A stretch of DNA of 64,000 nucleotides from an uncultured Flavobacteriaceae bacterium (GTDB lineage Bacteria > Bacteroidota > Bacteroidia > Flavobacteriales > Flavobacteriaceae): positions 1,976,308 to 2,040,307 of the forward strand of contig CANKZG010000001.1 in assembly GCA_947488435.1 (NCBI GenBank), given 5' to 3'. Positions 36,896 through 45,301 of this stretch are shown one piece after another. The position numbers and the translations under genes are program-made. Position 1 is the stretch's first letter; the number at the start of each line of letters is the position of its first letter. Under the pieces are notes generated by a model that saw only the letters and a list, made by a program, of their open reading frames with translations, ran no database searches and had not been told where the DNA came from.

Positions 36896-37435
36896 ATGCA
36901 GCAAACCTCAGAACAATATGATGCGGTTGTAAAAACTTGCCGAGATTTATTTCAAAAGAAGATGAAAGATTATGGCAGTGCCTGGCGAATCTTGAGACTT
37001 CCCTCGCTTACCGATCAAATTTATATCAAAGCGCAACGTATACGAAGTTTACAAGAAAACAAAACTCGAAAGGTTGATGAGGATGAGCGATCCGAGTTTA
37101 TTGGTATTATAAACTACGCTGTAATGGCCTTAATTCAATTGGAAAAAGGAATTGTTGAGCAACCCGATTTGGATGTAAAAGAAGCTATTCTATTATATGA
37201 TCAACATATTTCCGTTACCAAATCTCTAATGGAGAATAAAAATCATGATTATGGAGAAGCTTGGCGAGAAATGCGAATAAGCTCGTTTACCGACTTAATT
37301 TTACAAAAACTATTGCGTGTAAAGCAAATCGAGGATAACAAAGGAAAAACGTTAGTAAGTGAAGGGATTGATGCAAATTATCAGGATATGATTAACTATG
37401 CGATTTTTGCGATGATTCATCTTAATCAGCACTAA
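36896..37435 (+). CDS. DUF1599 family protein
   Basis: A 179-residue soluble protein of unknown function, built of two copies of one unit of about 75 residues: KMKDYGSAWRILRLPSLTDQ with INYAVMALIQLEKG in the first, and NKNHDYGEAWREMRISSFTD with INYAIFAMIHLNQ in the second. The helical KxxDYGxAW pattern recalls the DUF1599 family, thought to be related to all-alpha NTP pyrophosphatase folds; that relation is uncertain. It is followed after 67 bases by the DoxX-like gene on the same strand. Confidence 0.8.
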   Translation: MQQTSEQYDAVVKTCRDLFQKKMKDYGSAWRILRLPSLTDQIYIKAQRIRSLQENKTRKVDEDERSEFIGIINYAVMALIQLEKGIVEQPDLDVKEAILLYDQHISVTKSLMENKNHDYGEAWREMRISSFTDLILQKLLRVKQIEDNKGKTLVSEGIDANYQDMINYAIFAMIHLNQH

Positions 37436-37502
37436 TTTTTTGAAATTGATCACTAGGTTTATAACCCGTTAAATTTTTATAAAGATTTAGAATTTTGATT
37501 TT

Positions 37503-39176
37503 ATGAAGTATATAGTAGGTATTAGTAGGGTTTTCGTGGGAGTTCTTTTTATTATTAGTGGATTTATTAAGCTAAACGATCCCGTTGGTTTTTCCTTTAA
37601 ACTCGAAGAATACTTTAGTCAGGCAGTTCTAGATCTTCCTTTCTTCATGCCTTATGCTTTGGCCATATCGATTTTCGTGGTGATTTTAGAGGTGGTTCTT
37701 GGGGTAATGCTCCTTGTTGGATACAAAACAAAATTTACGGTATGGAGTCTCTTGGCTTTAATTGTATTTTTTACTGGATTAACATTATACTCTGCCAGCA
37801 CTGGAAAGGTTACAGATTGTGGTTGTTTTGGAGATGCGGTAAAATTAACACCCTGGGAGTCTTTTACAAAAGATGTGATTTTACTAGTACTAATTCTGAT
37901 CTTAGTTTGGGGGCAAAAGCACATTAAGAAGATATTTGGTAAAATTATAGGAAATGGAGTGGTTTACGGTTCAATTTTGGCTTGTGCCATTTTTGCATAT
38001 CATGTGCTAAACCATCTTCCTTCAATAGATTTTAGGGCGTACAAGATTGGGACTAACATTATAGAAGGGATGTCGGTACCTGAGAATGCCCCAAAGGCTA
38101 TTTTTGAATATGCTTGGCGATTCAAAACAACCGATGGCGATAAGATAGCGGTTACTAACGGAGATTATCCTACGGTAGATGGGGAATTTATAGATGTAAA
38201 AACAAAAGAAATTCAAAAAGGTTATGAACCTCCTATTCATGATTTTAGTATCGAGCAACAAGGCGTGGATTTTACGGAAAAATTGATGGAGGAAGAAAAA
38301 CTACTAATGGTAATAGCGTATGATCTGCAAAAAACTGAAAAAGAAGTTTATCCAAAAATAAAAGAAGTTACTGATAACGCTATAAGAAAACATTACAAGG
38401 TAATTGGAATGTCGGCTTCTGGAGAAGAACTTTCCAAGCAATTGGTTCTGGAAAATGAACTCAATTTTAATTTCTATTTTACAGATGAAACAACGCTCAA
38501 AACCATTGTGAGATCAAACCCTGGAGTTTTGGTTTTAGAAAAAGGAACTATTCAGCAAAAAAAGCATTACAATGACTTAGATGATTTGGTATTGACAAAC
38601 GACTATGCTCAGGAATTAAATCTTGATCTTAAAAAAAGCTTAGATAGTATTTTAGTTTTAGATCAAAAATACCGTTCGAATTTTTCGATGGATACCTGGA
38701 AACAGCAAATGGAAATCGATAGTTCCAATATGCAATATATTGCAGCAATAATAGACAAACATGGGTATCCCGGTAAAAGCTTGGTGGGTGGAAAAACAGC
38801 ATCAACTGCCTGGTATGTAATTCAACATTCCAATAGAATTCCGAAATATATAACTATGATAAAGGAAGCTGCAGAGGCTAAAGAACTGCCGTATAGGTTG
38901 TATGGAATGATGTTAGATCGTCATTTAATGGCACAGCAAAAGCCTCAAGTCTATGGCACTCAAGGAAGTTCTTATTTTATGAATACTCCTGAGGAAATAT
39001 CTTTTATTTGGCCTGTAGCGGAACCGGATAACGTTAATCAGTTACGAAAAGAAGCGGGATTTTCGGATACGATTGAAGAAAATGCAAAACGAATTTTCGG
39101 AGAGAATTTTGAATATCAACATTTAAACATGGCAGAAGTAAATACAATTTTAGCAAAAATTGAATCAAAAAAATAA
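37503..39176 (+). CDS. DoxX/BT_3928-like membrane protein with DUF6624-like C-terminus
   Basis: A 557-residue protein. The first 145 residues form a four-helix DoxX/MauE-like membrane domain (GFIKLNDPVGFSFKLEEYF, then TDCGCFGDAVKLTPWESF with a CxC pair at 106-108). A linker helix and a thioredoxin-like periplasmic region follow (about 155-370). The C-terminal part (about 390-500) contains NMQYIAAIIDKHGYPGKSLVG, AWYVIQHSN, LDRHLMAQQKPQVYGTQ, which fits DUF6624. The usual BT_3928-type protein ends before this part, so this looks like a fusion. It is followed by tpiA after 24 bases. Confidence 0.75.
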   Translation: MKYIVGISRVFVGVLFIISGFIKLNDPVGFSFKLEEYFSQAVLDLPFFMPYALAISIFVVILEVVLGVMLLVGYKTKFTVWSLLALIVFFTGLTLYSASTGKVTDCGCFGDAVKLTPWESFTKDVILLVLILILVWGQKHIKKIFGKIIGNGVVYGSILACAIFAYHVLNHLPSIDFRAYKIGTNIIEGMSVPENAPKAIFEYAWRFKTTDGDKIAVTNGDYPTVDGEFIDVKTKEIQKGYEPPIHDFSIEQQGVDFTEKLMEEEKLLMVIAYDLQKTEKEVYPKIKEVTDNAIRKHYKVIGMSASGEELSKQLVLENELNFNFYFTDETTLKTIVRSNPGVLVLEKGTIQQKKHYNDLDDLVLTNDYAQELNLDLKKSLDSILVLDQKYRSNFSMDTWKQQMEIDSSNMQYIAAIIDKHGYPGKSLVGGKTASTAWYVIQHSNRIPKYITMIKEAAEAKELPYRLYGMMLDRHLMAQQKPQVYGTQGSSYFMNTPEEISFIWPVAEPDNVNQLRKEAGFSDTIEENAKRIFGENFEYQHLNMAEVNTILAKIESKK

Positions 39177-39200
39177 ACACTATAAATTAAGGATAGCACA

Positions 39201-39950
39201 ATGAGAAATCAGATCGTAGCAGGGAATTGGAAAATGAATAAAACACATGCGGAAACAGAAAAACTGCTTTCGGAGCTTTCGGCGAAACTGCCAAATACAC
39301 ATGCTGAAGTAATGGTAGCACCTACTTATGTAAATCTTCTAGGAGCGGTGCAGGAATTAGAGTCTTCAACAATAGAAGTTATTGCGCAAAACATGCATTT
39401 TGCAAAAAATGGTGCATATACTGGGGAAATATCGGCGGATATGCTTCAGGATATAGGAGTTGAAACTGTTATTATCGGACACTCAGAGCGCAGGGCTTAT
39501 TTTGGAGAAACTGATGCTATTTTAAAAAAGAAAGTTGCTGCAGCCTTAGAAAACAATATGCGCATAATGTTTTGTTTTGGAGAAGAATTGGAAGATCGCA
39601 AATCGGGAAATCATTTTAATATTGTAGAAAACCAACTCAAGGAAGCCTTATTTGAATTGGAAGCGGAAAGCTGGCAGCGTATTGTATTGGCTTATGAACC
39701 AGTTTGGGCAATTGGCACTGGAGAAACTGCTTCGCCGGAACAAGCACAGGAGATGCATGCCTTTATTCGTGAAACCATTACAAAAGCTTATAACGAGACA
39801 ATTGCAAATGAGGTATCTATTTTATATGGAGGTAGCGTAAAACCTGGAAACGCGGCGGAAATATTTTCCAAACCTGATGTAGACGGAGGATTAATTGGTG
39901 GTGCATCCTTGGTAGCTGAAGATTTCGTAGCTATTATTCGAGCAATATAG
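39201..39950 (+). CDS. tpiA: Triose-phosphate isomerase
   Basis: Interconverts dihydroxyacetone phosphate and glyceraldehyde 3-phosphate in glycolysis. The 249-residue protein has all landmarks: AGNWKMNKT (Lys), IIGHSERRAYFGE (His), AYEPVWAIGTG (catalytic Glu and flexible loop) and LYGGSVKPGNA, GLIGGASL. The prmA start follows one base after its stop. Confidence 0.97.
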   Translation: MRNQIVAGNWKMNKTHAETEKLLSELSAKLPNTHAEVMVAPTYVNLLGAVQELESSTIEVIAQNMHFAKNGAYTGEISADMLQDIGVETVIIGHSERRAYFGETDAILKKKVAAALENNMRIMFCFGEELEDRKSGNHFNIVENQLKEALFELEAESWQRIVLAYEPVWAIGTGETASPEQAQEMHAFIRETITKAYNETIANEVSILYGGSVKPGNAAEIFSKPDVDGGLIGGASLVAEDFVAIIRAI

Positions 39951-39951
39951 A

Positions 39952-40788
39952 ATGTCTCAAGCCTATATTGAATATAATTTTAAAGTTGTTCCAAGACAAC
40001 CGGCAACCGATATTTTGATTGCAACCTTAGGGGAGTTAGGCTTTGAAAGCTTTGTAGAAACAGAAACGGGCGTATTGGCTTATGTTGTTAAAACTGTATG
40101 GGATAACATGGACCACGCAAGTATAGAAACACTTAAATACCCTGACTTTACAATCAGCTCTACTTTTAAAGAAATTAAGGAACAGAATTGGAATGCCGTT
40201 TGGGAATCTAATTTTGAACCTATTCTTGTTGATAATCGTTGTGTGGTACGAGCGCCTTTTCACGATACTTATGATACGGAATTTGATATTGTTATTGAAC
40301 CCAAAATGAGCTTTGGTACGGGGCATCACGAAACTACTTTTATGATGCTGCGCTACATATTAAAAGAAGAAGTGATCGGTAGAAGTGTGCTCGATATGGG
40401 AAGTGGTACGGGGGTTTTAGCAATATTAACAGCGTTAAAAAGAGCAAGAACAATTGATGCCATTGATATAGACCATTGGTGTTACCTAAATGCGAGAGAA
40501 AATGCTAAACGGAACAAATGTGAACATATTAATATTCGTGAAGGAGATGCGACACTGTTAAATAACAGTACTTTTGACCTGATTTTTGCTAATATAAATC
40601 GTAACATACTTTTGAAAGATATTCCCATATATGCAAGCTCATTAACACCAGGAGGGCATCTTTTTTTGAGTGGCTTTTATGAAGAGGATTTAGACCAGAT
40701 TATAGCGCGATGCAAGCAAGAAGGATTGACGTATATAAATCACCTAGAACAAAAGAAATGGATAGCTGCTAAATTCAAAATATCTTAA
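39952..40788 (+). CDS. prmA: Ribosomal protein L11 methyltransferase
   Basis: Methylates ribosomal protein L11 using S-adenosylmethionine. The 278-residue protein has the N-terminal domain, the MSFGTGHHETT motif, the SAM-binding VLDMGSGTGVLAI and the NINRNILL motif (NPPY-type position) of PrmA. It is coupled to tpiA by a one-base gap, an arrangement common in Flavobacteriia. Confidence 0.94.
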   Translation: MSQAYIEYNFKVVPRQPATDILIATLGELGFESFVETETGVLAYVVKTVWDNMDHASIETLKYPDFTISSTFKEIKEQNWNAVWESNFEPILVDNRCVVRAPFHDTYDTEFDIVIEPKMSFGTGHHETTFMMLRYILKEEVIGRSVLDMGSGTGVLAILTALKRARTIDAIDIDHWCYLNARENAKRNKCEHINIREGDATLLNNSTFDLIFANINRNILLKDIPIYASSLTPGGHLFLSGFYEEDLDQIIARCKQEGLTYINHLEQKKWIAAKFKIS

Positions 40789-40896
40789 AATAATCTTAAT
40801 TTTTAACAATAAATTAATAATAATTTTCCTACATTGTAGAATATTGTGAGTAAAATTTGTGCATTTACACATTTTTAACCTAATAATCTACACAAA

Positions 40897-41745
40897 ATGA
40901 AAACCTTAAAAACATCCCTCATTACGCTTACCGCCTTAGTAACACTCTTTTCTTGTCAGAAGGAAGGCGACTTCGAAATTGAACAAGAAAATACCCTGAA
41001 TGAACAAGTCTCCCTAGAAGTAACAGCAGAAATCGTTGATCTACTAAAAGGTAATTTCTTTAATGTTGGAGAAGTAACGGTGATAGATTTTCAATTACCA
41101 GATGGAACAACCGAACAGCGGTATCAAATTGAAGATGATATTACTTTTTCTGCAGCCCAAATAGAAAGTTTACAGCAATTAACAGGTACTACCGATCGAA
41201 ACTATCATACCAATAACCTAGTGAGTCCTGGAACTATTACTATTATTGGATATACCGGTGGTGGTGGTTTTGGATTATCTTCCAAAGAAAGAACGGCTTT
41301 GCAATATGCTGTAAACAATTATAATCGATTGAATTTAAGTATTCGTTTTTCGCTAACGTTTGGTACCAATTTTCAAAGTAGAGATATGGTAGTATACCAT
41401 AACCCTAACCAATCTGGTAGTGGAGGTAGCGCTGGTTTTCCAAGTAATGGAAATCCGAATAAGTTTGTTCAAATTTATGGACTAGATAATTTTTCAACAG
41501 ACGTAAATGAACATGTTATAACCCATGAAATTGGGCACTCAGTTGGTTTTAGACATACCGATTGGTTCAGCAGACAAAGTTGTGGAGAAAATATTAATGA
41601 AGGAACTGCGGGGGTTGGAGCTAATCCTATTCCAGGGACACCAGCTGGATTTGATCCTACTTCTGTAATGCTAGCTTGTTTCAGTAACAATGAAGATGGA
41701 GAATTTAATAGTAATGATATTATTGCATTGAATTACTTATATTAA
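40897..41745 (+). CDS. M57-like zinc metallopeptidase lipoprotein
   Basis: A secreted zinc protease of 282 residues. The lipoprotein signal ends ...LVTLFSC, followed by an acidic stretch. The metallopeptidase core holds HEIGHSVGFRH (His210, Glu211, His214, His220), the HExxHxxGxxH metzincin-like pattern seen in family M57, and a Met-turn candidate near PTSVMLACF. The preceding region TNNLVSPGTITIIGYTG belongs to the same family build. Cysteines in SCGEN and LACF may form a bridge. The substrate is unknown. It is flanked by a terminator. Confidence 0.88.
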   Translation: MKTLKTSLITLTALVTLFSCQKEGDFEIEQENTLNEQVSLEVTAEIVDLLKGNFFNVGEVTVIDFQLPDGTTEQRYQIEDDITFSAAQIESLQQLTGTTDRNYHTNNLVSPGTITIIGYTGGGGFGLSSKERTALQYAVNNYNRLNLSIRFSLTFGTNFQSRDMVVYHNPNQSGSGGSAGFPSNGNPNKFVQIYGLDNFSTDVNEHVITHEIGHSVGFRHTDWFSRQSCGENINEGTAGVGANPIPGTPAGFDPTSVMLACFSNNEDGEFNSNDIIALNYLY

Positions 41746-41777
41746 TTTGGTATCACAAAAACCGTACTCACAATAGT

Positions 41778-41804
41778 AAAAGTGCTCTTAAGAGCACTTT
41801 TTTT
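41778..41804 (+). terminator. Terminator after the M57 peptidase gene
   Basis: AAAAGTGCTC-TTAA-GAGCACTTTT, a perfect 10-bp stem running into seven T. Confidence 0.88.
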
Positions 41805-41876
41805 AGTTTAAAAAAATGGTATTACCATATTCAACCTATCTTATATTTATTATATTAGTCAAAAAATAACTTGCAT

Positions 41877-42152
41877 ATGAGCACTAAAGAACAAAGCTCG
41901 GAAGAAGTTCTTTTAGAAAAAGAACAAGTTAAACAATACGAGATTGTTTTGTTTAATGATGAAGTAAATACCTTCGATCATGTTATTCAGACACTTATTG
42001 CTGCCTGTGATCATACAGCAGAACAGGCAGAACAATGTGCACTTATTGTGCATTATAATGGCAAGTGTACTGTAAAAACAGGAGAATATAATGATCTAAA
42101 ACCACGTTGTAGTCAATTACTACAAGCAGGATTAAGTGCAGAGATCGTATAG
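41877..42152 (+). CDS. clpS: ATP-dependent Clp protease adaptor ClpS
   Basis: Delivers N-degron substrates to ClpAP-type proteases. The protein of 91 residues contains the core YEIVLFNDEVNTFDHVI with the Asn-Asp pair that binds the substrate amino group, and a helix with TAEQAEQCALIVHYNGKC. The ATG at 41877 is preferred over a TTG two codons earlier. It lies between a terminator and the regulator of the polysaccharide locus. Confidence 0.92.
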   Translation: MSTKEQSSEEVLLEKEQVKQYEIVLFNDEVNTFDHVIQTLIAACDHTAEQAEQCALIVHYNGKCTVKTGEYNDLKPRCSQLLQAGLSAEIV

Positions 42153-42165
42153 TTCGAACTACATA

Positions 42166-42200
42166 TTCATCTAATTTTCTTTTCCTATCTTTAGATGAAT
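42166..42200 (+). promoter_or_regulatory. Inverted repeat before the PUL regulator
   Basis: ATTCATCTAA and TTAGATGAAT are perfect 10-bp arms around a 15-base pyrimidine-rich spacer. The repeat begins 14 bases after the clpS stop and ends 21 bases before the next start codon. It could be a clpS terminator or an operator; it also encloses TATCTTTA (42186-42193), close to a -7 element. Confidence 0.4.
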
Positions 42201-42221
42201 ACAATGGGTCTTAGCTAATTC

Positions 42222-45032
42222 ATGCAAAAAATAAAATTACCTATATTTCTGATATACTGTTTTATTTCCTTTTTTGGGATAGCTCAGGAATTACCACCTA
42301 TTCAGAATTTCTACCCCAGTGATTATAATGGTGAAAACCAAAATTGGGCCATTTCTCAATCTTCAAAAAAAGTCATTTATATCGCAAATAGTAGTGGGTT
42401 GCTCGCCTATAATGGAGCTACCTGGCAGCTTTTTCCTTCGCCAAATGAAACTATCATGCGGTCGGTTAAAGTGGTTGAAGATCGAATATATACCGGCTGT
42501 TTTATGGAGTTTGGGTATTGGAAAAATAATGACTTAGGAACTTTGGACTATACCTCGCTGTCCAAACATCTAACTATAGATTTATTGGAAGATGAGGAAT
42601 TCTGGAATATTATAAACCTAGATGACTATATTGTTTTTCAGTCCCTAAAACGAATTTACATCTATAATGTAAATGATGAGTCGATAAATACCATAAATTC
42701 TGAAAAGACAATCACCAAAATATTTAAAGTTGGTCAAAAGGTTTATTTTCAGCGAATTGGCGAAGGAATTTTCAAAATTGAATCTGGAAAGGATTTTTTG
42801 GTCTTCTCGGACGACATTGTTAAAAATGATGAAGTCATTAATATTTTTGAAAGAGAAACAGGTCTGTTAGTTCTTACAAAACGTAATGGTTTCTATGCTG
42901 TAAGCGAAGGGAATTTGGAACCACTTGATGCTTTTCCAAATACATTTTTGTCAGACTTTAGTATGTATGATGGTATTCAACTACGTGATGGAAGTTTTGT
43001 TTTAGGTACAATATCCAGCGGAATTATTCATTTAAGCGAAACAGGAGCATTAATTTTTCGTATAGATCAAAACAACGGCTTGTCTAATAATACCGTTCTT
43101 GCGCTATTTGAAGACATGGATACAAATATTTGGCTTGGGCTAGACCATGGTATAAGTTATGTAAATAAAGATGCCCCTTACGAAGTTTTCAATGATTACA
43201 AAGGAGTTCTGGGAAGTGTATATACCGCGGCTTTGTATGAGGATAAATTGTATGTAGGAACGAATCAAGGCTTGTTTTATAAAGATTTTACAAATAAGAA
43301 TAATCAGGATTTTACACTTATTCCTGGTACGCAAGGACAAGTATGGTGCCTAAAGGAAATTGAAAATGTATTGTTTTGCGGACATCATTCGGGAACGTTT
43401 ATAGTAGATAATGATAGAATTCAAAAGATATCAGATGTCCCAGGTACCTGGAATATTGCAAATGTTGTGAAGCAATCGAACCTACTGCTTCAAGGGAATT
43501 ACGATGGTTTATATGTTTTGGAAAGGTCAAATAATTCTTGGAAGCTCCGCAATAAAATTCAAGAATTTAATAATTCATCGCGCTACTTTGAAATGTTCGG
43601 AAATTGGATTTTTGTAAATCATGAATACAATGGGGTATTTAAACTTAGTGTAGACGCTTCCTTATCTAAAGTAAAAAACGTAATTAAGGATACTTCAATA
43701 CAAGGATCTAATTCTGGACTTGTGCGGTATAATGAGGATTTGTTGTATTCCTATAAGCAAGGGATTTTTAAATTTGACAGCCTTAGTAATCGCTTTGTTA
43801 AAGATAGTCTCCTAACCAGCGTATATGATGAAAATGACTATGAATCTGGTAAATTAATTGTCAATGCAGATGATGATAAACTTTGGATTTTCACTAAATC
43901 CAAAATAAACTTTGTTGCACCGACCGGATTAACAAGCAACTCTACCATAAAAAGTATACCGCTAACTAAAGAAATGAGAGATGGTATTCTTGGATATGAG
44001 AATATCATAAAACTTGGAGATAACGGAACTTATTTACTGGGGAAAACCTCAGGGTACATTGCCGTTAATATTAATGATAATAGGAATGATGATTTCCAAG
44101 TACATATTGGAAATATTGGAAATGGAACACGTAAAACGAACGATACCTTGATCAATAAAAATATCGCTGGTAGTTTCGAAAATCATAGAAACGATTTTAA
44201 TTTTTCTTTTTACGTACCAGAATATAACAGGTATTTACGCACGGAATATCAATATCAACTTCAGGGAATGTATGATGATTGGAGTGATTGGTCTGAAAGC
44301 GCTGAAGTATTTTACGAAAACCTTCCTTTTGGGGATTATTTGTTTAACGTAAGGGCAAAAATTGGTAATAAAGTTTCAGATAACATTGCTTCATATTCTT
44401 TTGAAATTCGCAAACCATGGTATGTTTCTAATACTATGGTTGTTCTGTATATCTTAGGATTCATTATACTTATCTTTTTAACACATAACATTTACAAACA
44501 ATATTATAAAAAGCAAGGATTAAAACTAATAGAGAAGAATAAACAAGAATTAAAACTTGCTCGAATTCAAAATGAGAAAGAGATCATCAAAATTCAAAAT
44601 GAACAGTTGGAACAAGAAAATAAAAGTAAGAGCAAAGAATTAGCTGCTTCAACTATGAGTATTATTAAGAAAAACGAATTGCTTACTGCTATTAAAGAAG
44701 AATTGAATACGGTCTCGGATAAGAATACTGTAAGATCAGTTATTAAAATAATTGATAAGAGTCTTCGACAAAATGATGATTGGGAACTCTTCCAAGAAGC
44801 TTTCAATAATGCGGATAGTGAGTTTTTGAAGAATGTAAAAACTTTACACTCCTCTTTGTCGCCAAATGATCTTAAATTGTGTGCGTATTTAAGACTTAAT
44901 TTATCCTCAAAGGAGATTGCGAAACTGTTAAATATTTCACCTAAAAGTGTCGAAATCAAACGTTATAGATTGCGTAAAAAGTTAAATTTACAGCATCATG
45001 ATAATTTGGTAAACTACATTTTGGAGTTATAA
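42222..45032 (+). CDS. Sensor/LuxR-type regulator of the polysaccharide locus
   Basis: A 936-residue one-protein sensor and regulator. After a signal peptide (...FFGIAQ) there is a long periplasmic region with beta-propeller repeats (reg_prop-like, e.g. ALFEDMDTNIWLGLDHGISYV), a Y_Y_Y-type domain (about 665-735, EYQYQLQGMYDDWSDWS), one membrane helix (about 743-762), a charged coiled coil, and a C-terminal helix-turn-helix (about 880-930: LSSKEIAKLLNISPKSVEIKRYRLRKKL) of the LuxR/GerE type. It lacks the histidine kinase and receiver of hybrid two-component PUL sensors, so the signal must pass directly to the DNA-binding end. It is separated by a terminator from the operon that it likely controls. 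Confidence 0.85.
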   Translation: MQKIKLPIFLIYCFISFFGIAQELPPIQNFYPSDYNGENQNWAISQSSKKVIYIANSSGLLAYNGATWQLFPSPNETIMRSVKVVEDRIYTGCFMEFGYWKNNDLGTLDYTSLSKHLTIDLLEDEEFWNIINLDDYIVFQSLKRIYIYNVNDESINTINSEKTITKIFKVGQKVYFQRIGEGIFKIESGKDFLVFSDDIVKNDEVINIFERETGLLVLTKRNGFYAVSEGNLEPLDAFPNTFLSDFSMYDGIQLRDGSFVLGTISSGIIHLSETGALIFRIDQNNGLSNNTVLALFEDMDTNIWLGLDHGISYVNKDAPYEVFNDYKGVLGSVYTAALYEDKLYVGTNQGLFYKDFTNKNNQDFTLIPGTQGQVWCLKEIENVLFCGHHSGTFIVDNDRIQKISDVPGTWNIANVVKQSNLLLQGNYDGLYVLERSNNSWKLRNKIQEFNNSSRYFEMFGNWIFVNHEYNGVFKLSVDASLSKVKNVIKDTSIQGSNSGLVRYNEDLLYSYKQGIFKFDSLSNRFVKDSLLTSVYDENDYESGKLIVNADDDKLWIFTKSKINFVAPTGLTSNSTIKSIPLTKEMRDGILGYENIIKLGDNGTYLLGKTSGYIAVNINDNRNDDFQVHIGNIGNGTRKTNDTLINKNIAGSFENHRNDFNFSFYVPEYNRYLRTEYQYQLQGMYDDWSDWSESAEVFYENLPFGDYLFNVRAKIGNKVSDNIASYSFEIRKPWYVSNTMVVLYILGFIILIFLTHNIYKQYYKKQGLKLIEKNKQELKLARIQNEKEIIKIQNEQLEQENKSKSKELAASTMSIIKKNELLTAIKEELNTVSDKNTVRSVIKIIDKSLRQNDDWELFQEAFNNADSEFLKNVKTLHSSLSPNDLKLCAYLRLNLSSKEIAKLLNISPKSVEIKRYRLRKKLNLQHHDNLVNYILEL

Positions 45033-45095
45033 ACAACTTAACACCCTATTTTGCTGCCTCAACACGCCTAGTTTAAACCTTAACATCACCTATAC

Positions 45096-45139
45096 AAAAA
45101 CCAATTTTGCAAGTTTCATCTTGCAAAATTGGTTTTTTT
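45096..45139 (+). terminator. Terminator after the PUL regulator
   Basis: A perfect 18-bp stem (5' arm 45096-45113, starting AAAAACCAATTTTGC) with loop TTTCAT, ending in a run of seven T. It separates the regulator from the enzyme genes. Confidence 0.9.
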
Positions 45140-45301
45140 AACATTTAAGCGAAACACCCATTATAGCTTTCCTTAGCGCTGTTTGTAGTGCGAAATCCAC
45201 AATATTTTATTGTTTTTATTATCATGTATGTTTTTTGTGGAGGTAATTTTTATGAGATCTGTAATTATTTACAATAAGTTTAGTCAATCAATAATAGTTC
45301 T

